Origin: Dehalococcoidia bacterium
GTDB taxonomy: Bacteria > Chloroflexota > Dehalococcoidia > GIF9 > AB-539-J10
Direction: 5' to 3'
Assembly (NCBI GenBank): GCA_030606165.1
Contig: JAUWGZ010000045.1
Span: 1 to 10,360, forward strand
DNA length: 10,360 nucleotides
Part shown: piece after piece, positions 1-6,404 of the stretch
Position numbering within the stretch: position 1 is the first letter of the stretch
Layout of the letters: every line of letters begins with the position of its first letter
Program-made: the position numbers and the translations under genes
Notes under the pieces: model-generated
The model's input: the letters and a program-made list of their open reading frames with translations, nothing else
Database searches by the model: none
What the model was told of the DNA's origin: nothing

Positions 1-1
1 C

Positions 2-601
2 CTGCAAACCATCAGCGACCCCAACATTGCCTACATCCTGTTTACTCTGGCTACCATAGGGTTAATTACTGAGATTTCCAACCCGGGGATGGTTTTCCCC
101 GGGGTCGCTGGTGGCATCAGCTTATTCCTGGCGTTTTACTCTCTGGGTGTGCTTGATGCTTACTGGGGAGGCATAGCACTTCTCTTACTTGCCGTGGGAC
201 TTTTTATCGCCGAGTACTTCACCACCAGTTTTGGGCTATTGACTGCCGGAGGTATAATCTCACTGGTTATAGGCTCGTTGATATTGTTCAGCCACAGCCC
301 GGGGATAGAGGTAAATAGAGGACTAATTGTTGGGGTTACGGCTGGCTTCACCGCTTTTGCTGTTTTTGTCATTGGGGCTATTATCCGCGGGCAAAGGCGA
401 CGCAAGGCTACCGGGGCTGAGGGAATGATTGGAAAAATAGCCATAGCAAAAACACCCCTCGACCCTACGGGTACGGTTTTAACCCAGGGAGAATTATGGA
501 CGGCGGCATCGGAAGGCGGCAGAGTAGCACCGGGTGAGGAAGTGATAATAACCAAAGTGGAAGAGTTGAAATTATGGGTGGCAAAGAAATTAAAAGAATA
601 G
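2..601 (+). CDS. nfeD: NfeD family membrane protein, C-terminal part (5' end outside window)
   Basis: The reading frame is open from the first complete codon at position 2, so the start lies to the left; the ATG at 89 is internal. The visible 199 residues begin with the NfeD signature (SDPNIAYIL, then ISNPG near residues 25-29), followed by about five hydrophobic segments (roughly 9-24, 33-47, 52-68, 72-90 and 102-121), a basic stretch (GQRRRK), and a soluble OB-fold domain of about 57 residues. Long NfeD proteins usually carry an N-terminal ClpP-like serine protease domain; if present here it is off-window. In the archaeal homologue the protease cleaves the partner stomatin, and NfeD proteins are regarded as partners of slipins in membrane quality control or microdomain organisation. 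The slipin lies two genes downstream on the same strand, which supports the assignment. The stop is TAG at 599-601, 13 bp before the next gene. Confidence 0.9.
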   Translation: MQTISDPNIAYILFTLATIGLITEISNPGMVFPGVAGGISLFLAFYSLGVLDAYWGGIALLLLAVGLFIAEYFTTSFGLLTAGGIISLVIGSLILFSHSPGIEVNRGLIVGVTAGFTAFAVFVIGAIIRGQRRRKATGAEGMIGKIAIAKTPLDPTGTVLTQGELWTAASEGGRVAPGEEVIITKVEELKLWVAKKLKE

Positions 602-614
602 TAAGATAGCATTC

Positions 615-917
615 ATGGATATTATGGATTTCGAAATGACCGGCCCAATTATCATAGCCATAGTTTTTGCCGTCGCTTTTATCATTTTCGTTATCTATGC
701 CATCGTAAAAGGCCAGAGGCTAAAACTCTCCGCTGGTGTAGAAGAGATGATAGGGAAGGAAGCTGTGGTGCAAACGACCCTCGACCCCAAGGGCACGGTT
801 TTGACTGAAGGAGAATTGTGGACAGCTATAGCCGAAGGTAGTACAATAGAACCTGGAGAGGAGGTGCTAATAACCAAAGTAGAAGGATTGAAACTGTGGG
901 TGACCAAAAAAATCTAA
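615..917 (+). CDS. Short NfeD-like protein (one TM segment plus OB domain)
   Basis: This 100-residue protein has one N-terminal membrane segment (about residues 10-30) followed by an NfeD-type OB domain (about 43-99). The OB domain matches that of the preceding gene at about 40 of 57 residues, including shared runs such as GTVLT, GELWTA and PGEE, so the gene looks like a tandem partial duplication that dropped the multi-pass membrane region and any protease domain. It starts 13 bp after the upstream stop with only a weak Shine-Dalgarno, suggesting translational coupling; an in-frame ATG at 624 is an alternative start. It ends 15 bp before the slipin gene, so the three genes probably form one transcript. 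By analogy with short NfeD proteins it probably binds or scaffolds slipin at the membrane, but no activity can be read from the sequence. Confidence 0.85.
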   Translation: MDIMDFEMTGPIIIAIVFAVAFIIFVIYAIVKGQRLKLSAGVEEMIGKEAVVQTTLDPKGTVLTEGELWTAIAEGSTIEPGEEVLITKVEGLKLWVTKKI

Positions 918-932
918 AGAAAAGGAGGAAAA

Positions 933-1700
933 ATGAACTGGTTCATTTATTTTATTATCGCAGTAGTAGTAATAATACTTCTGTCGGCAGCTATCAAAAT
1001 CGTTAAAGAGTATGAAAGAGGGGGCGTTTTCCGCTTGGGCAGGTGGGTTGGCCTTAGAGGACCGGGCCTGGTCTTGATTATACCTTTCATTGAGAATATG
1101 CGGAAAATTGACCTTCGGGTAATCACCATGGACATTCCCCAGCAAGAGTGCATCACCCTGGACAATGTTACTGTCAGGGTTGACGCCGTAATTTACTTTC
1201 GGGTGATCGATGCCGCAGATGCTATTCTCAAGGTGCTCGACTATATCAAGGCAACCTCGCTGCTTGCCGCTACCACCTTAAGAAATGTTGTCGGACAATC
1301 TACGCTGGATGAGTTATTAGGCCAGCGGGACAGGCTCAACGAAAAGATACAGTCGGTGGTTGATGAAGGCACTAATCCCTGGGGTATAAAAGTGAGCACG
1401 GTGGAGGTTAAGGATGTGCAACTGCCGCAAACAATGCAGAGGGCTATGGCAGCCCAAGCTGAGGCTGAGCGAGATAGGAGAGCCAAGGTGGTTCATGCCG
1501 AGGGTGAAGCCCAGGCGGCAGAGAAATTGGCCGAGGCTGCCAAAATTATTTCCAGTCAGCCTTCAGCTCTACAGCTTCGCTATTTGCAGACATTGGCAAG
1601 CATTGCCACAGAGAGAAGCAACGTCATCCTGTTTCCTTTGCCCATGGATTTACTGGCTCCCTTTTTGGACAAGATTATTGGGTCAGAGAAAAGTAAATAG
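933..1700 (+). CDS. Slipin / stomatin-like protein (band 7 / SPFH family)
   Basis: This 255-residue protein is typical in length for prokaryotic slipins. It has a single N-terminal hydrophobic segment (about 4-21), then the band-7 signature: EYERGGVFRLGR (26-37), GPGL with a hydrophobic stretch (43-52) and DLRV near 60-63. The SPFH core runs to about 165, followed by a charged, alanine-rich coiled-coil helix (about 168-205, rich in AEAER and EGEAQAAEK) that mediates oligomerisation. Family members form ring-like membrane assemblies and work with NfeD partners, which sit directly upstream here. The start is set by an AGGAGG at 923-928, four bases before the ATG and the strongest ribosome binding site of this operon. 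The stop is TAG at 1698-1700, and a repeat-bearing convergent intergenic region follows. No residue looks missing; specific substrates are unknown. Confidence 0.95.
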   Translation: MNWFIYFIIAVVVIILLSAAIKIVKEYERGGVFRLGRWVGLRGPGLVLIIPFIENMRKIDLRVITMDIPQQECITLDNVTVRVDAVIYFRVIDAADAILKVLDYIKATSLLAATTLRNVVGQSTLDELLGQRDRLNEKIQSVVDEGTNPWGIKVSTVEVKDVQLPQTMQRAMAAQAEAERDRRAKVVHAEGEAQAAEKLAEAAKIISSQPSALQLRYLQTLASIATERSNVILFPLPMDLLAPFLDKIIGSEKSK

Positions 1701-1711
1701 TATGAAGTTGG

Positions 1712-1800
1712 ACGCCGAAGAATCTCTAGACACCGTCCCGAGCTATGCCAAGGATTCTTGGCGGAGCCTGTCCTGAGAATTCTGAATGATGCTTCCATTC
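1712..1800. other. Intergenic, repeat-derived flank with hairpin
   Basis: This stretch follows the slipin stop and precedes the intact repeat unit. It contains the stem GCCAAG/CTTGGC with a 4-base loop (1747-1762), then GGAGCCTG at 1763-1770. The word CGGAGCCTG (or GCGGAGCCTG) also occurs next to the other repeat loci at 3673-3681 and 6347-6355, so this part probably belongs to the same repeat mosaic. The hairpin has no T-run after it and is not a convincing intrinsic terminator. I see no gene here; a frame that reads through it at 1758-1976 is repeat-derived. Confidence 0.45.
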
Positions 1801-1874
1801 TGTCATTGCGAGGCACGACAGTGCCGAAGCAATCCCGGAGATTGCCACGCACCTTTCAGGTGCTCGCAATGACA
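1801..1874. repeat. 74-bp TGTCATTGCGAG repeat, complete copy (R1)
   Basis: The unit has perfect 12-bp terminal inverted repeats, TGTCATTGCGAG and CTCGCAATGACA. Inside are three hairpins: GGCAC/GTGCC, GCAATC/GATTGC and GCACCT/AGGTGC. The whole can fold as a cloverleaf. The right 38 bp (1837-1874) are identical to the reverse complement of 6405-6442. No target-site duplication is visible, and it lies between convergent genes, as expected for a REP/MITE-like non-coding repeat. It could also act as a bidirectional mRNA end for the slipin and pyrD transcripts (inference). Confidence 0.85.
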
Positions 1875-1953
1875 AAAAGGTGCTACTTGGATCTGAGGAG
1901 ATTCCACTGGGCGAATTTGCTTAACTCAGGGGGCGGCTGTGGCCAGTATAAAA

Positions 1954-2889
1954 CTAGGCAAGAGCGCTACCAATGAGCTCGGTTAGATTTTGAACTCCAT
2001 GCTGCCTCATGAAACTTTCTATTCCCTCTAATACATCGAGACCAAGTTGAGGGTTAGTCAAACTGGCTGTGCCAATCTGCGCAGCGGTAGCTCCAGCCAT
2101 AATAAACTCCAGGGCATCCTCGGCACAAGCAATGCCGCCACATCCTATCACTGGAATACGGACCACCCTGGCTGCCTCGAATACCATATAAAGAGCCACG
2201 GGCTTGATAGCGGGACCAGAAAGTCCGCCTACAATATTCCCCAGGCAAGGCTTTCTCTGGTCTATGTCGATTGCCATGCCCTTCAGTGTGTTAATCAGGG
2301 ATATGGCATCAGCTCCAGCTTCTTCCACGGCTAAAGCGATTTCCTTGATATCGGTCACATTGGGGCTCAACTTAACGATAACCGGTAAGGTGGTGGCAGC
2401 TTTAACCGCTGAAGTTACCCGAGCGGCAAGCTCGGGGTCGACACCAAACTCTAGCCCTCCAGCGGAAACATTGGGGCAGCTAATATTTAGCTCAATGCCG
2501 CTGATGCCGGGCACGCCTTCTAATTTGCTCGTCACAGCCACATATTCATCTATTGTTTCCCCGGCAACGTTAACGATAACCGGAACCCGCCATCCTGCCC
2601 ATACAGGCGCTTTTTCTCCGATCAGGGCGTCAACGCCGATATTTTCCAAGCCTATCGAATTAAGCAGACCACCGGCGGTTTCCACCAGTCGTGGTTGGGC
2701 ATTACCCTCTTTGGGCATAAGGGTCGTCCCTTTACAGACAATGGCGCCCAACTTTTGTATATCGGCAATTTCAGCATACTCTATGCCATAGCCAGCTACG
2801 CCAGAGGCTATCATCACAGGGTTAGACAGGAGCAGCCCCTTAGGATGCCGGGGGGCTAATTGCACATGGAGGTTGGGTAAGTTTCTCAT
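1954..2889 (-). CDS. pyrD: Dihydroorotate dehydrogenase, class 1B catalytic subunit
   Basis: This 311-residue FMN-dependent TIM-barrel enzyme oxidises dihydroorotate to orotate in pyrimidine synthesis. Visible motifs are the KGTT loop (53-56), NSIGLEN (78-84) and NISCPN (135-140), whose Cys138 is the class 1 catalytic base, followed by the FMN-phosphate region GCGGI near residue 250. Class 1B enzymes use NAD through an Fe-S/FAD PyrK subunit; no pyrK lies in this window, so the partner must be elsewhere or another acceptor is used. The ATG at 2889 is the most upstream possible start because an in-frame TAG lies two codons before it; there is no obvious Shine-Dalgarno. The gene is 41 bp downstream of the UPF0280 gene on the same strand and is probably the last gene of the thi4 operon. 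No pyrimidine gene neighbours it, so its place here looks incidental or redox-linked. Confidence 0.93.
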   Translation of the reverse strand: MRNLPNLHVQLAPRHPKGLLLSNPVMIASGVAGYGIEYAEIADIQKLGAIVCKGTTLMPKEGNAQPRLVETAGGLLNSIGLENIGVDALIGEKAPVWAGWRVPVIVNVAGETIDEYVAVTSKLEGVPGISGIELNISCPNVSAGGLEFGVDPELAARVTSAVKAATTLPVIVKLSPNVTDIKEIALAVEEAGADAISLINTLKGMAIDIDQRKPCLGNIVGGLSGPAIKPVALYMVFEAARVVRIPVIGCGGIACAEDALEFIMAGATAAQIGTASLTNPQLGLDVLEGIESFMRQHGVQNLTELIGSALA

Positions 2890-2930
2890 TGTCTAAAACT
2901 TTATCACTGCTCGGGGCAAAAAGGAAAGGA

Positions 2931-3656
2931 CTAACCAAGGGGCACGATTCTCACCCCGCCCCAGACACCCATTTTGTCGCCCACAATAATAACCACACCA
3001 CGTAGCCCCTCGATACTCAGGGCTTTTTCGATTGCCTCAGGAATATCATCTGCGGCCTTGACTATATTGCCTAGTGCTGTGGCTGCAGCATCGGCTAAAG
3101 CCGCCGAGGATGAAAGGGCAATAACGGCGTCAGCGCTGCCCAGGCTTAAAGAATGTCCTACGGTTCCTGAAGACGTACCTATGCCCAGTGGTGTTTCTCC
3201 GGGCATAATTTCCAGGGCAATTTTCTTGGTAAAAGATGATTGCCCGGCGTAGATGCCCACCAGCCTCTTCTTAGATATTTTTAGAAAAATATCGCCACCG
3301 TTTTCCACGATTACCTCCGGCGAGAAAGCGAGTAAATCCCTGCCTACCGCCTCAGCAATGGCGCCAGCTACCGCTGCCATAGGACCGACACCTGCTAGTT
3401 GAGATACCCTGGCCATTTCTTTGACGATGGCCGGGGCTTCAGCTTCAGCCTCATAAGTGTCCAATGTAGTCAGGAAAATAGGATGACGCCCGATATATGC
3501 CTCCAGAGAGCCACGGTGCTTTAGCACGGAATTAAGGGCTTTATCCTTAAGATTACGCTGAGAGCGGATGTATAAGTCTGTCTGCGCTACCACTACATTA
3601 AAAGAAATTAACCCGCTGTCCTTAATCCAGTGGCGGTAGAAACGCGGCTCATGCAT
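2931..3656 (-). CDS. UPF0280 / COG2122 family protein (ApbE-related), sulfur-assimilation associated
   Basis: This 241-residue protein carries the UPF0280 hallmarks: GVGPMAAVAGAIAE (89-102), ENGGD (118-122), GTSSGTVGHS (160-169) and LADAAATALGN (187-197). The family is distantly related to ApbE flavin transferases and is often found with COG1900 proteins in anaerobes and methanogens. My recollection is that a methanogen homologue was implicated in sulfide-dependent cysteine/homocysteine synthesis, but its reaction is not settled. Here it lies directly downstream of the COG1900 and NIL-ferredoxin genes, the same partnership. The start is supported by GGGGAGGA at 3661-3668. The 75-bp gap upstream holds a half copy of the TGTCATTGCGAG repeat, so its leader is longer than the others in the operon. 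The protein is probably cytoplasmic (no signal peptide seen). Confidence 0.88.
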   Translation of the reverse strand: MHEPRFYRHWIKDSGLISFNVVVAQTDLYIRSQRNLKDKALNSVLKHRGSLEAYIGRHPIFLTTLDTYEAEAEAPAIVKEMARVSQLAGVGPMAAVAGAIAEAVGRDLLAFSPEVIVENGGDIFLKISKKRLVGIYAGQSSFTKKIALEIMPGETPLGIGTSSGTVGHSLSLGSADAVIALSSSAALADAAATALGNIVKAADDIPEAIEKALSIEGLRGVVIIVGDKMGVWGGVRIVPLG

Positions 3657-3688
3657 GAATTCCTCCCCTTCACGGAGCCTGCCCCTTC

Positions 3689-3727
3689 TGTCATTGCGAG
3701 GCTGACGAAGTTAGCCGAAGCAATCTC
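3689..3727. repeat. Half copy of the TGTCATTGCGAG repeat (R2)
   Basis: Only the left half of the unit is present: TGTCATTGCGAG, then the stem GGCTGAC/GTTAGCC, then GAAGCAATCTC. It breaks off at what is the loop of hairpin 2 in complete copies. It lies 4 bp beyond the stop codon of the ferredoxin gene and inside the leader of the UPF0280 gene, with CGGAGCCTG at 3673-3681 on its other side. Its first stem matches R3b rather than R1. This could be a deletion remnant or a natural half unit. Confidence 0.75.
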
Positions 3728-3731
3728 GTGA

Positions 3732-4142
3732 TCAGAAGTGCAATATCATAGCCCTGGGAGGGCAAGCCTTAACACATAGTCCGCAGACAACACACTTATT
3801 GTGGTCAAAGAGCACTTTCCTTGTTTTTGGCTCCAGAGAAAAAGCCTCGGTGGGGCAAATGGTGATACAAGCTCCACAATGAGTGCACCGGGATTCATCG
3901 CGGACGACATCCTGGCTTAAGGACTGGATTTCTACCCCGGTCTCGGTGAGGTATTTTATGCCCTTATCGTAGTTTTTCTGCTCACCGCTTAGCTCCATGA
4001 CCAGCAATCCTTCCTCTCCCGGCGATACTGAAGCTTTAAGGATATTAAAGGTGAGACCAAAATCCTTAACCAGGCGGTAAACGACCGGCTGCTCTGTTAT
4101 GTTGGGCGGGAAGTGAAGCACTATTCTTCTGGAGACATTCAT
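3732..4142 (-). CDS. NIL-domain protein with two [4Fe-4S] ferredoxin motifs
   Basis: This 136-residue protein has an N-terminal NIL domain (about 1-78), a small ferredoxin-like fold also seen in methionine-transport ATPases, fused to a bacterial-type ferredoxin domain. The first cluster motif is C86-x2-C89-x2-C92-x3-C96-P and the second C117-x2-C120-x2-C123-x3-C127-P, so two [4Fe-4S] clusters are expected. In Methanosarcina the homologous pair (COG1900 protein plus NIL-ferredoxin, MA1821/MA1822) is required for making homocysteine from aspartate semialdehyde and sulfide. Here it follows the COG1900 gene after only 9 bp, so the two are almost certainly cotranscribed and act together, the ferredoxin probably handling electrons or sulfur. 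The upstream AAGAAAG is a modest ribosome binding site. The stop lies 4 bp from a half repeat. No key cysteine is missing. Confidence 0.93.
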   Translation of the reverse strand: MNVSRRIVLHFPPNITEQPVVYRLVKDFGLTFNILKASVSPGEEGLLVMELSGEQKNYDKGIKYLTETGVEIQSLSQDVVRDESRCTHCGACITICPTEAFSLEPKTRKVLFDHNKCVVCGLCVKACPPRAMILHF

Positions 4143-4151
4143 CTTTCTTAA

Positions 4152-5360
4152 TTAATCCCCTATCGGTCTTTCCTTAAGTGGCTTAAAGGTTATGCCTGAC
4201 TCCACTCCGGGCAACGGAGCCACTGGCTCGGCAAGCAAAAATTCACCCTTTTCTATCCATTTTTTCAAGATACTGGCAATTTCCATCGCTTTGGGATAGC
4301 TAGATAAAGAACCAGTCGGGACATCCTTGCCTTGAACCTTTATACGACCGCTCTTGAGCTCAGCGTAGCTAACCTCCCCCAGGATATCCGGCTTCAACTG
4401 GGGATAAGCCTCGGAATAGTCCACGATGGGAGCCAGGATGTCTGCATCGCTTACCATTGTATAGCGGAGAATCTCCTCGGAAAGTATGGGTATCGGGGCA
4501 CCTATGCCCACAGTTAATGTGCAGCCGTAACCGAGCATGCTTGTCCCTACTAGCCACTCCGGTTTCATCTGCTTCAAATCTCCAATCACGGCCAGTGTCC
4601 CTGACCCCCGCCGCGGCACGCCATTGTCTCCCCTGAGAGCAGTAGGGTTATGCTGCGTACCATGCCAGGCCACATAACCTATGCCGCCGCCCAGGAAAAT
4701 CTTCGTACCAACACCTATAGTCTTATAGTAAGGGTCGTTCAACAGCGGTGAGAGTTGCCCCGCCGTAGAGTAGTTAGCGTTTCCTAAATTCGGCTTAAGC
4801 ACCCCCATATAAGTATAGATAACCTTATCGGAGAGGTTCATCGCCACATTATAGTTCTGGTAGGCATTTCTGAGATTAAATAGAATTGCCTCGTTTATGT
4901 CCTTAATGTTAATCAGGGTCTCCAGCTTTTTCCGGGGGTAGCAGTCCGTTCCAAAAGCGGTGGCGGTAAGTCTTATGTCTTTCCCCGCTACCATCTCCTC
5001 GATTACATGCCCACCACCGTAATTGAACTCCCCGGGGTAGAACTTGTTCCTGGGGTCATCATCGGGAAGGGCAGTTGCCCCGAGGAAAACATCAACAGCA
5101 GCTATCCCGGCATAGACAGGAACATCATTAAGGTAAACCTTGCCGCCGCCAAGTTTTATTCTCGGTCTGGAGTGTCCGATATTGAAAAAAGCACCAGACC
5201 CACACATGGGGCCGAAAGTGCCGGTGGTAACTACATCAATTTCCTCGGCCGCCCTGCTTACACCTTTTTCCTTAGCGATGCTAATCACTTCCTCGGCGGT
5301 CACCACGACAGCCTTGCCTTTTCTGATTTTCTCGTTGATTTCAGCTATTGTCTTTGCCAT
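4152..5360 (-). CDS. COG1900 (DUF39) homocysteine biosynthesis protein
   Basis: This 402-residue cytoplasmic protein matches the DUF39/COG1900 family in length and in conserved blocks: TFGPMCGSGAFFN (48-60), GGGKVYLNDVP (71-81), AFGTDCYPRKK (135-145), GVGTKIFLGGG (216-226) and GTQHNPTA (234-241). The family converts aspartate semialdehyde plus inorganic sulfide to homocysteine in anaerobes, replacing the acyl-homoserine sulfhydrylase route; genetic evidence comes from Methanosarcina. Cysteines C53 (MCGSG), C140 (TDCYP) and C280 (GYGCT) are candidates for the persulfide-forming or catalytic residues of that family; the first two lie in the most conserved blocks. Some homologues carry C-terminal CBS domains, absent here. 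The start ATG has TAAGG about ten bases upstream that overlaps the stop codon of thi4, 13 bp away, indicating translational coupling. Confidence 0.94.
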   Translation of the reverse strand: MAKTIAEINEKIRKGKAVVVTAEEVISIAKEKGVSRAAEEIDVVTTGTFGPMCGSGAFFNIGHSRPRIKLGGGKVYLNDVPVYAGIAAVDVFLGATALPDDDPRNKFYPGEFNYGGGHVIEEMVAGKDIRLTATAFGTDCYPRKKLETLINIKDINEAILFNLRNAYQNYNVAMNLSDKVIYTYMGVLKPNLGNANYSTAGQLSPLLNDPYYKTIGVGTKIFLGGGIGYVAWHGTQHNPTALRGDNGVPRRGSGTLAVIGDLKQMKPEWLVGTSMLGYGCTLTVGIGAPIPILSEEILRYTMVSDADILAPIVDYSEAYPQLKPDILGEVSYAELKSGRIKVQGKDVPTGSLSSYPKAMEIASILKKWIEKGEFLLAEPVAPLPGVESGITFKPLKERPIGD

Positions 5361-5373
5361 AGCAAACTTAACC

Positions 5374-6177
5374 TTATTTAAGCAACTCCATAGCTACTCG
5401 GGCAGCCTTTTTACCGGATAAAAGCATGCCACCAAAAATGGCTCCCATCCTCGGGGAACCAAAAACGGCGTTCGCTGTCATACCGGCGACCACTAATCCG
5501 GGATAGACTTCCCTGGTGTTTTCCAATATTTCTCTTTCCCCTCTTTCAGCCCACATGGACTTCTCCCCCATAACCTCCCCCGTCTTCGTCCTTAACTTCG
5601 GGCCTATCTTCTCTACCACGATACGGCAGACTTCAGCGTCATGCCCGGTGGCATCTACAGCCACCTTGCACCTTACAGTTAGAGGGTCCACATGCAGCTT
5701 CGACCAGGAAACAGCGCTCCAGTTCAAAACAAGCCCGGTTATCCTGCCTGCCTGCCATAGCTGTGCGGCGGGCAGGTCATCTTCCCGAACCATGACATCT
5801 TCAACGTTAATCAAATTGAAAATCTTCGCCCCGGCTTTTATAGCCCTTGCGCATATAGTTGAAATAGTCTCCAGCGAATCAGCGACATAGTACCCCTTTT
5901 TATACTCTTCAACTGAAACTTCAAACTCATCCAGTATCCTCTTGCCTTCTTCCTGAACGACGATGCGGTTAAACATCATCCCTCCCCCGGACATGCCGCC
6001 GCCAATACGAAGCTGCCTTTCAAGTACCATCACCTTTATGCCCTCTTTCGCCAGGGAGTAGGCAGTGACAAGCCCGGCCGGCCCCGCCCCGGCTACAGCG
6101 ACATCCACCTCCAGCGCCCCCATGAAGTCTTTCATGTAGCTTTCAACGATGGCACGGGAAATAACAACTTCATCCAT
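5374..6177 (-). CDS. thi4: Thi4-type thiazole synthase, sulfide-dependent (His) form
   Basis: This 267-residue enzyme makes the ADP-thiazole precursor of thiamin from NAD, glycine and a sulfur source. It has a Rossmann NAD-binding loop GAGPAG (30-35), the glycine-rich stretch GGGMSGGGMMFNR (59-71) and the TGHD motif (177-180). At the position where yeast Thi4 has its sulfur-donating, self-sacrificing cysteine, this protein has His162 in LHVDP (161-165), as in the methanococcal enzyme that uses free sulfide and Fe(II) catalytically. It should therefore be a true multi-turnover enzyme for sulfidic conditions (inference from the residue). GGGAGG at 6188-6193 lies ten bases before the ATG, and a sigma70-like promoter lies 56 bp upstream. 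It heads the operon that continues into the sulfide-dependent homocysteine genes. Archaeal homologues are often misannotated as ribulose-1,5-bisphosphate isomerase or synthetase. Confidence 0.94.
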   Translation of the reverse strand: MDEVVISRAIVESYMKDFMGALEVDVAVAGAGPAGLVTAYSLAKEGIKVMVLERQLRIGGGMSGGGMMFNRIVVQEEGKRILDEFEVSVEEYKKGYYVADSLETISTICARAIKAGAKIFNLINVEDVMVREDDLPAAQLWQAGRITGLVLNWSAVSWSKLHVDPLTVRCKVAVDATGHDAEVCRIVVEKIGPKLRTKTGEVMGEKSMWAERGEREILENTREVYPGLVVAGMTANAVFGSPRMGAIFGGMLLSGKKAARVAMELLK

Positions 6178-6232
6178 CTTTAGTCAGCCTCCCTTTGGCT
6201 ACCAGAGCGGCAGCTTTGAAGACGTGCTAGCC

Positions 6233-6261
6233 AGTATACCCCTATCGGCAGGCAATGTCTA
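6233..6261 (-). promoter_or_regulatory. Predicted sigma70 promoter of the thi4 operon
   Basis: On the minus strand a -35-like TAGACA (6256-6261) and a -10-like TATACT (6233-6238) are separated by exactly 17 bp; each differs from consensus at one position. Transcription would start near 6226, leaving a leader of about 50 bases with the ribosome binding site near its end. That leader is too short for a TPP riboswitch, and no CTGAGA-type thi-box is visible on this strand. Confidence 0.6.
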
Positions 6262-6300
6262 GCCAATTGAGGTTTTTGCCATCGCGAGCCCTTCCTTTTT

Positions 6301-6397
6301 TGTCATTGCGAGCGAAGCGTGGCAATCCCATGCCCCACCGAGATTGCGGAGCCTGTTCCGAAGCGTAAGCGAGGAATCTCGGCTCCTCGCAACGACG
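6301..6397. repeat. Diverged 97-bp TGTCATTGCGAG repeat (R3a)
   Basis: It begins with the canonical TGTCATTGCGAG and ends with the degenerate arm CTCGCAACGACG (6386-6397). Inside are GCAATC/GATTGC and the longer stem GGAGCC/GGCTCC, with CGAG/CTCG nested in it. The CGGAGCCTG word found beside the other copies lies within it at 6347-6355. It is separated by 7 bp from the next copy, so 6301-6482 is a two-unit cluster, about 40 bp upstream of the thi4 promoter -35 box. Confidence 0.75.
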
Positions 6398-6404
6398 CTC
6401 CACA

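Noticed and set aside
1747..1762. Hairpin GCCAAG/CTTGGC as an intrinsic terminator for slipin
   Set aside because: Only a 6-bp stem and no T-run after it in either direction.
1801..1874. tRNA gene suggested by cloverleaf fold and size
   Set aside because: The closing stem is 12 bp and fully palindromic, there is no anticodon loop, T-loop or CCA-like end, and near-identical copies occur between other genes.
1758..1976. Plus-strand frame of 72 codons between slipin and pyrD
   Set aside because: It runs through the 74-bp repeat and ends inside pyrD; the same peptide piece (RLPRTFQVLAMT) appears in the frame over the other repeat, so it is a translated repeat.
2204..2791. Long antisense frame over pyrD
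   Set aside because: It is a low-complexity shadow of a clear pyrD gene with all catalytic motifs; the same applies to antisense frames over the COG1900, thi4, thiF and slipin genes.
6178..6300. TPP riboswitch ahead of thi4
   Set aside because: No CTGAGA-type thi-box or matching P-stems on the minus strand, and the predicted leader is only about 50 bases.
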